Shown: positions 20,601 through 26,387 of the stretch, in pieces
How positions within the stretch are numbered: the first letter of the stretch is position 1
Layout of the letters: each line of letters opens with the position of its first letter
Assembly: GCA_019693395.1 (NCBI GenBank)
Contig: JAAMXP010002687.1
Span: forward strand, 1-26,387
Length of the DNA stretch: 26,387 bases
From: Ettlia oleoabundans
Lineage: Eukaryota; Chlorophyta; Chlorophyceae; Chlamydomonadales
Direction of reading: 5' to 3'
Translations under genes and position numbers: made by a program
Notes under the pieces: generated by a model
What the model saw: only the letters and a program-made list of their open reading frames with translations
What the model was told of the DNA's origin: nothing
Database searches by the model: none

Positions 20601-21173
20601 TGCTGCACCTGCCAGTGGGTCGGCCGCCGGGGAGCCTGCCACTGCCACCCCAGTTGCCGCTACACTATTGACAGAAGCCTGTGCAGCTGAAGAACCTACT
20701 GCTGCTGCTCCTGATGATGCACCTTCTGCTGCCGGTGCTGCCCTTTCTGCCGCCACTGCCGCCTCCTCCGCTGCTGCGTATGCTGGTGAATTGGCTGGTG
20801 CTGCTGCTGAATTCTGCTGGTTCTTTGTCTGGAACTTGATAAGCTTCTTGAGCTTCTGCATCCACCAGGGGAATAACCAATGTAGAATCGAGCCCAGCAG
20901 CTGGCACAAAGCAAGCGTGGTGGGGGAAGCAGCGTGGCGACAGCTAGCAGCGGCGACGGCGGCGGCGGGAGAAAAGGCAACCAAGCTTTGCGTCGCGCGG
21001 CCTCACCTTATAGTTTAAGCACACTGTGTCTGGCAGCGCCGCGTCAGCCTCGAACGATTTCAAGAGGTGGCCTGCAGAGCACCATGACTTTGGCACAATG
21101 CTGTTGCCTGGTTCAAGCGGGGTTTTACGCAGTCGGTGCGCACAGGTGGCAGTTGCTTCGCACCGAATTTCAT
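17699..21173 (-). CDS. SPX-domain protein (stand-alone)
   Basis: Exons are 21173-21164, 21071-21007, 20855-20493, 20004-19870, 19564-19464, 19253-19211, 18679-18583, 18259-18132 and 17863-17699 (1107 nt, 368 aa; all phases agree). The first coding exon is only 10 nt (ATG AAA TTC G). Joined, the N-terminus is MKFGHLLKSF...LNYKKLKKLIK (residues 1-32), the classic SPX start with its Lys cluster. Residues about 36-135 are an Ala/Gly/Ser-rich insertion. The core resumes with EEDREFVATLNT, LSRVNSYFMEKEEE (148-161), NYAAVAKILKKHDKMTG (209-225, second Lys cluster) and ESISQLVKEAE. No EXS, MFS, VTC or RING domain follows, only a tail of about 100 residues. SPX domains bind inositol pyrophosphates and report phosphate status; stand-alone plant SPX proteins restrain PHR-type transcription factors. 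A P1BS-like site lies upstream. Confidence 0.88.
19061..19110 (-). pseudogene. Decayed duplicate of SPX exon 6
   Basis: These 50 nt match 19186-19235 at 41 of 50 positions, at an offset of 125 nt. The second segment covers the end of SPX exon 6 (ASVLHQ) and its donor GTGCGC. In the first copy the His codon CAC is TAG, giving ASVL*Q, while the donor-like CAG|GTGCGC is kept. It is therefore a tandem exon duplicate that can no longer code, lying in the intron before exon 7. Confidence 0.6.
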
Positions 21174-21322
21174 CTTGGAAGCCTATGCGTCGGAGAAGCC
21201 GGACAAGGGCTTGCTGCGGGCAAAGCGAACGGGGCTTAAAGTAAAGGGAATAAGCAAACTACGAATCCCTTTCTCTATGCGAATCGGGGATGGGTCAAAG
21301 GAGCAGCACACCTACATGGCAA

Positions 21323-21330
21323 GCATATGC
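21323..21330. promoter_or_regulatory. P1BS-like site (GCATATGC) upstream of SPX gene
   Basis: GCATATGC fits the GNATATNC consensus bound by PHR1/PSR1-type MYB-coiled-coil regulators of the phosphate-starvation response. It lies 150 nt upstream of the SPX start codon. Many plant SPX genes are controlled through this site. I noticed one other match in the window (8625-8632, inside the F-box/LRR gene), so chance occurrence is possible. Confidence 0.45.
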
Positions 21331-22057
21331 TTCAAGCGCGATCACGACACCTCGCGTGTGGCTGGCGTAGCAGTTCCCCCCTATTTCAAACGTTCCGACC
21401 ATTGTGCAATCTCGTCGCACATATAGCCACTGCAGAGGGAGACACACTAGGGGAAAGGTCTGGACAAAAAGGATTGCACACGAGTGGGCCCTGCAACTGC
21501 GGCTGTGCTCTGGGCACAATCAGAGGGCGCATCGATGAACAGACTGTAGCCCAAGGCCCCCCGCCGTGATTCAACAGCTGCCACAGTCGCCACCGCCATT
21601 CTCGCCCCCGACCGTGCGGCTGGCTCACACAGGGGCACCCTGCATGTCAGCAGCTGCTTTTGCTGCTGCCCATCCTCCAGCACATGCCATGTTTATACAG
21701 TCAGCGCGCCTTTCCATCACAGATTTGCTGCTATTGCACCCATTTGCGGCGGCAAGCCAGCGCGCCGGCGCAAATCGTGCTTGTCGCTGGTGTTGCGGAA
21801 GGTGTTGGCTTTTAATGCTGCCTGCATACAAAGCAGAGTGGCTGGTTCGTACTGAGGATGCATGTTAGGCAGTCTGATCTACGATGTGACGTTCAGTTGT
21901 GCTGCCTGTGAAGAGAGTGTGTCAGTCCTTGCCTGTCCCAACGGTGTCCAGTTGCCAGTGGCTGCCTCCGCATGACTTGTTGCTTTGTAAGACGTGGCGT
22001 GACAGAGGTCCTTACCACAGTTTGGGTTGGCCAGCCAAGCTGTGGGTGGTTGAAATC

Positions 22058-22062
22058 TTACA
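22058..22062 (-). terminator. Candidate TGTAA poly(A) signal of the secreted-protein gene
   Basis: TGTAA on the - strand, 226 nt past the proposed stop at 22288. The distance is reasonable for an algal 3' UTR. Confidence 0.4.
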
Positions 22063-22287
22063 CCATCACAATATCACAAGCAGGGGGAGGGGGGTGCGCA
22101 TCACGGGTGGCGCAAGGGGTAGCAGTCCCGTGCAAGCCCAGGCAAGGCAGAGGGGCTGTATGAGACTAGGGAGGCTCAAGGGATAGAAATATGTGCACAG
22201 ATCAGGGCAAATTTTATATCTACCAAGGCATTTCACAGCAGTTGCTATAGCTGGCTACGTTTACTCTTGATTCAGGCCGGACAAATC

Positions 22288-24655
22288 TCAGATTTCAGAG
22301 GACGGGCATGTCGAAGGCCCTGTAGTAAAAAATATATGGATGATGTCGCTTCCGCCGCTTGCGCCTGGCACCTTGGCAAGCAATGGCACGTCCGAAAAAA
22401 GGGGGCGCTGGGAAGGTGAGGTGAGGGGTGTTTGGGTAGGGAGGTGAGAGTTGGGGGGGTGTCGGCGGGGCAGGGACCATCGCGCTCCAGTGGGCTCATA
22501 GCTTACTCGCGGGCTAGGTACTAAAAATGAAACATAACACCTACGCAGTGGGGCCGGAAGGACAGAAGCAGCAGCATGGCGTTCAAGTGGCAGCACCCAA
22601 TGTTTCGGGTGGAAAGTGGGGCTGAGCTGCTCCCTTGACAAACCCATCACCTGAATTTATGTAAGCTTGCACCCACCTGTTGCGGGCTGAGGCAGGAGCG
22701 CAGCCCTGCCACCAGGTTGGACAGGCTGGCAAGAGTCTCAATGTACGCGATGCGCTGGCTTTTGCTCTGGCCAGTCTGATGTGCAGTGAACATTAGCGAA
22801 CAGGGTTCGGGTATTTTGACGTGCAGTGAGCACAAAGGGGAACAATGCTGACTCCCGGCATGTGCTGCTGACTGCCTATGCTGCCTCCATTACAACTGAC
22901 CTCAGGTGTTGCTAAACCGTTCCCGATTACAACGCCCACACACCCACACACCGCACACACAGCCCACCTGGTATGCCTGTACGAGTGCTGGAGCCAGTTT
23001 GGAGCACCCCAGAGCATTGGCCTCGCTAGTAAGAGCGTCGGCTGTGGGCTGGGCGCAGCTTCCCCCATCGATGAACACAGGGGCGATCAGGTGGGCGGCG
23101 CCTGACACGTTACCGTGCTGGAGGCTGGTGATGATCAGCTGCGGGGGAGTTGGCCGGGGAAAGGGGAACATGAGCCTTGGGAAGCTGGTTGGGAGAGCAA
23201 GGGGCGGTAGCTGGAGCGCCATACAATAAAGTGTCGATTCATCTGTCCTGTGCAGGTGGCAAGCTTGTGTGCGAGGATGTGCAGCTGTAGTACAGCTTTC
23301 CTGGGACCGTCACAGTATTGCCTTTCCAGGCCCTTCGCCCGCATACCTGTGCCAGGGCAGTACAGGTGCTAGCGACCAGGTTCTCCGCGCCCGCCTGCTG
23401 CACCTGGTTCAAGCTTTGCACTGCAGGCTGCAGCTCGCAAACAACCGGGGAGGAGCAGCATGCCTCAGAGGCGACCCAGCTACTGAATAGAGTGGAGTAG
23501 AATGGCGCGGGGCGGTTGCATGAATGAGGCAGGCTAAACAGGCACCTGCAGACTGGACCACCGCCCACCAACCACCAGCCTGCACACAGCTACAGGTGTC
23601 CTTACCTGCCCAAACACTCCCTGTTACTGCCACGACAATACACACCCGCTCACCTGCAAGGCCTGCTGGGGCTGCTGCTGTATGGCCTGCATGATGCCGA
23701 GAGCCAGGGCCTGGGCGGTGGCGTCGGCTTCGGCGCCCTGTTGGCTCACAGCGCGGGCGGTGGCCTGCAGCAGTGCAGAAACAGGCCAACATAATATTGT
23801 AGCGGGGCAGTCGGTTGGCACTAATCATGCGCGATTGAGGAGGGCCCACAGTTGTAGATCAGGACATCACTGGCAGTAGTGATCGAGGGAAGCAGAGAGG
23901 CACCAACCCAGGCCGTAGTGCTGGGATTGCACAATCAATTAGTGCTGCCCTGCCAGGCCGGCCCCTGCAGGCGAGCACCACCCACCCACCTGCGCGGCAG
24001 CGGCGCCACGCCCCTGAGTGATTGTCTGGGCCAGCGCGCCTGCAGCAGTGTTAGAGCGTTAGAACCCAAGGGGCAACAGAACATGATTCAGATGACAGCG
24101 ACTATAGCTGTGCAGTGGCTGTGCAGGTGCCTTGGTAATCAATGCTTATTACCCGCACGGCAAGCCTTGCTTCATCCCTCACCCGCCACAGCCTGGATGT
24201 TGTTGCCTGCCACAGCGGTGGCCACGCTTTGCGCGGCAGCTGTGCCGCCCTGAGAAATTGCGTTGGCTACAGCAGATAAAGCCGCAGTGACGTTGCCGTT
24301 CAAATTGGCAGCGGCAGGGGCAGGGCTGGCGGCGCCGCCCTGCAGCAGGTGGCGGCTAGGCGCTGGGCCACCACCAGGCGCATGGGAAAGGCACAGAAAT
24401 ATGCGTGGGGTGACATCGAGGGGAGGTCACGAGCAAAAGACGCAGGGTTGGGCTGCTGAGGGCTGCGCCCAGTCTCCCACAAGCAGCGTGGCAGCGTCAA
24501 CGTTGCCGATCAAGCCATCCAGCAGATGACACCAAGGCCTGCGAAATAGGCTGTGTGGTGCAGCAGCAGGCGTGTGCCCCCACACACCAGCGGCCGCTGG
24601 CCAGTGCTGCCAGCAGCAGCAGGAGGCAGGCTGTGAGCATCTGCAGGCGAGCCAT
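22288..24655 (-). CDS. Secreted Ala/Gln-rich repeat protein, function unknown
   Basis: Exons are 24655-24588, 24538-24481, 24339-24183, 24039-23990, 23764-23654, 23427-23347, 23138-22968, 22775-22677 and 22407-22288, totalling 915 nt and 304 aa. Phases agree. Residues 1-20 are a strong signal peptide (MARLQMLTACLLLLLAALAS). The mature part is built from related motifs: GNVDAAT, GNVTAAL and GNVSGAA; and AISQGGTAAAQ, TITQGRGAAAAQ and AVSQQGAEADATAQ. It has N-glycosylation sequons (NVT, NVS) and a few spaced cysteines (STCTAL, GGSCAQP, GCSKL, RSCLSP). I recognise no family. It is probably secreted or wall-associated. Exon 6 could start earlier (23448, adding ACCSSPVVCELQ). The last exon is uncertain, since an acceptor at GTGCCAG|GCG gives another C-terminus ending at 22272. 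Confidence 0.65.
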
Positions 24656-24887
24656 GGCTGCAGGGGGGCCACAGACGGCTTGAAGATCCAGAGCGAGATG
24701 AAAGGGGAAGGATTGATCGGCAGCTTCAGTCTGACAGGAGATTTGAGAGGGAGGAAAGTCGATGTCCAAGGCTGCGGTAAGGCAGCAAAACACTTGCATC
24801 ACGGGTTGCGCTGCTTTGCTGGCCTGCTGCACTTCTTCCCGCCACTGCTGTTCATAAGGTTGCTTGCTTGGATTGCTCGTCTTATAG

Positions 24888-24927
24888 TTACATGTGGTGG
24901 CAAGAGAGATCCAGGATATGATTTACA
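24888..24927 (-). terminator. Two candidate TGTAA poly(A) signals of the right-edge gene
   Basis: TGTAA is read on the - strand at 24927-24923 and 24892-24888, about 345-380 nt after the stop at 25270. Either could end that transcript. Confidence 0.4.
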
Positions 24928-25141
24928 AAGTAAGCGGCGGTATACCGCGAAAGGCTGAAAATGGCGGCAAAGTTGAATGCTTGCTTCACAACAGCACTAT
25001 CAGCATGCCGACTCCTGGCGCCCCGCCTTTGGGCAGCAGCACAGGATTGATCCCGCATCACTGCTATGTCTTCGGTGCTGGCTGCGCTGGATTCTTGATA
25101 AGATCTGTCGCGCCGCTCCGCCCGGCAATAAATATCAAGTC

Positions 25142-25265
25142 TGGGGGGGTGCTACCCAGCGCCACTAAACCTTGGGTGCTGCTAGTCAACAATCATCAAA
25201 TCCTGGGTGCTGTTGCCCTTTGCTGCTGTGATTCTGGGTGCTTCTTTGCTACTGCCTGGCTTGAT
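25142..25265. repeat. Degenerate 31-nt repeat
   Basis: TGGG-initiated units start at 25142, 25173, 25204 and 25235, exactly 31 nt apart. The last three begin TGGGTGCT, while the first has extra G residues. The rest of each unit is poorly conserved. It lies in the 3' flank of the right-edge gene. Confidence 0.45.
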
Positions 25266-25269
25266 GAAA

Positions 25270-26387
25270 TCAGATCCTTGGCACGCCGCTGCCGTTGAGT
25301 GCCTCCAAGCGCGCCCGCATCGTAAGCAGCACCTCAATTACCTGTTGAGGAATGGAAATGAACCATGTTTGCAGAGGTGCTGGCTTTAAAATCAACAGGG
25401 ACATGGCTACCACACATGTGGTGCAGAATGGGAAGTTGCCGTCCCTGAAGAAGATGTTCCCAACCCTGGAGATATGCAAGGACTGGGAAGAAAGACCATC
25501 AGCCGCAATTCCTCCCCGGCCAACACCCTCGCCACCCACCCACCTTAGGTAGCTGATCCACGGGCTTGCAGTGCGGTGGCGGCGCGCCCCTATCACCGCT
25601 GCTGCCAGCGGCAATGCCGCCATTTGCCAGACCACTGCCCTCACCGCCAGAGAAGCCGTTGCTCTCCGCGCTGCTGCCGCCACTGCCGCTGCTGCCCTCA
25701 GCATCTGTGCTGCTGCTGCCTGGGTCACTGAGCTCAGGTGGCATCATCCAAGCGCTAACTGATGCGATGAAATTTGCGGGGTGGCTCTCCAGGATTGCCT
25801 CCCAGTCGGTCTGGTAGCTCTGCGGTACACAAAGCCGTGGAGCAGGCAGTGCAACTGGGTGTCAGAACAGCACCTGTGGCAGTACAAGGTGGCCGCTGGC
25901 AAATGCTGTCGGTCTGCAAGGCACCAGTGTGCATTGCTGCAGCGTGGTGGTGGCACAGCATGGTGGGTATGGCGATGCGTGTATGCCGCCAGATGCGACA
26001 CGAGGCAGCTGGCCAATGCCGGGAGCGCTCTGACCAGTGTGCGTGCATTCACCCCTTTAGCAGTCCCCTCCCAACCCTCACCCAGCTACCCCTCTTGCAC
26101 ACCTTGGGCATGGCGGCCCGCACTGGCGCGCCCATAGCCATGAACGCGCCCAGTAGAAAAACATAGCCGCACAGGGCGGAGCCGCGGGCCAGCGGCATGA
26201 AGTTGTACCTGCAATGAGAAGCGTGGTGTGATGGCAGCGCATGGCGTAGGCATAAAGCATGCCAAGTGCTGGGCATTGCATGTGGGCCGCAGTATTGGTG
26301 GGCCGCCTCAATCCCCCAGTCCCACTAAACACCAGTGGCACTCACAACAGCGGCAGGCCACTTACGCGCCCCCCCGCCGCCCGCGCC
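25270..26387 (-). CDS. C-terminal part of a gene running off the right edge
   Basis: Visible exons are >26387-26366, 26208-26103, 25819-25544 and 25341-25270; phases agree. The sequence reads ...AYNFMPLARGSALCG, then a hydrophobic stretch (YVFLLGAFMAMGAPV), then MPKSYQTDWEAILESHP and FIASVSAWMMPPEL. A Ser/Gly-rich linker of about 50 residues follows, and the end is VIEVLLTMRARLEALNGSG to a TGA at 25272-25270. The PLARGSA...PK...DWEAIL order recalls, from memory only, the C-terminal region of plant SRFR1/TTC13-type TPR proteins; the TPR part would lie outside the window, so this is a weak suggestion. The first visible exon is only 22 nt and rests on a good GTAAGT donor. Confidence 0.55.

Larger units (their letters stand above)
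21174..22287. other. SPX upstream region and 3' flank of secreted-protein gene, 1.1 kb
   Basis: Both flanking genes are on the - strand, so this gap holds the SPX promoter (left side) and the 3' UTR of the secreted-protein gene (right side). A P1BS-like site (21323-21330) and a TGTAA (22062-22058) are the only elements I can point to. The longer ORFs here lack splice support and family features. Confidence 0.5.
24656..25269. other. Intergenic region, 614 nt
   Basis: This lies between the start of the secreted-protein gene and the stop of the right-edge gene, both on the - strand. The left part should hold the promoter of the former, the right part the 3' UTR of the latter. It contains TGTAA on the - strand at 24927-24923 and 24892-24888, and a 31-nt periodic TGGG motif (25142-25265). 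Confidence 0.5.

Noticed and set aside
20494..21018. + strand open frame rich in Ala and Ser (174 codons)
   Set aside because: It is antisense to the low-complexity SPX insertion. The - strand frame continues a recognised SPX domain with matching splice phases.

Overview
The window is nuclear DNA of a GC-rich eukaryote, most likely a green alga of the Chlorella/Coccomyxa type (Trebouxiophyceae). Every gene is split by many introns of roughly 100 to 450 nt that end in TGCAG. The donor sites are almost all GTG (GTGAG or GTGGG): 38 of the 42 donors I placed have G at intron position 3. Several 3' ends carry TGTAA, the poly(A) signal known from chlorophytes. The gene set (SPX protein, GH16 glucanase, TKL receptor-like kinase, TIMMDC1-like complex I assembly factor) fits an alga. 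I see no bacterial operons, CRISPR arrays, tRNA or rRNA genes, or transposons. The species call is inference.

Layout from left to right. (1) 3' end of an unidentified + strand gene (141-482). (2) TIMMDC1-like mitochondrial protein on the - strand (2610 to 792, five exons, 279 aa). (3) Coiled-coil protein on the + strand (3027-6141, eight exons, 410 aa), divergent from gene 2, with a probable GC-AG first intron. (4) F-box/leucine-rich-repeat gene on the - strand (9034 to 6947) whose reading frame is broken in several places, so probably a pseudogene. (5) Single-pass TKL protein kinase on the - strand (14315 to 9888, nine exons, 732 aa) with a very short ectodomain and DVA in place of DFG. (6) GH16 laminarinase-like glucanase on the + strand (about 14884-16821). 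(7) SPX-domain protein on the - strand (21173 to 17699, nine exons, 368 aa) with a 10-nt first coding exon and a P1BS-like site about 150 nt upstream of its ATG. (8) Secreted, repeat-built protein of unknown function on the - strand (24655 to 22288, nine exons, 304 aa). (9) C-terminal exons of a further - strand gene that runs off the right edge (26387 to 25270).

The genes do not form a functional cluster. They touch phosphate/inositol-pyrophosphate signalling (SPX), wall or storage beta-glucan turnover (GH16), membrane signalling (kinase) and mitochondrial complex I assembly (TIMMDC1-like). For genes 2, 3, 5, 6, 7 and 8 the exon lengths add to a multiple of three and each junction keeps phase. 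This is the main support for the models, since no transcript or homology search was available. The most interesting details are the GC-AG intron, the start-codon microexon, a decayed copy of an SPX exon in the neighbouring intron, a 16-bp palindrome that gives TGTAA on both strands between two convergent genes, the kinase's altered DFG motif, and the modular secreted protein.
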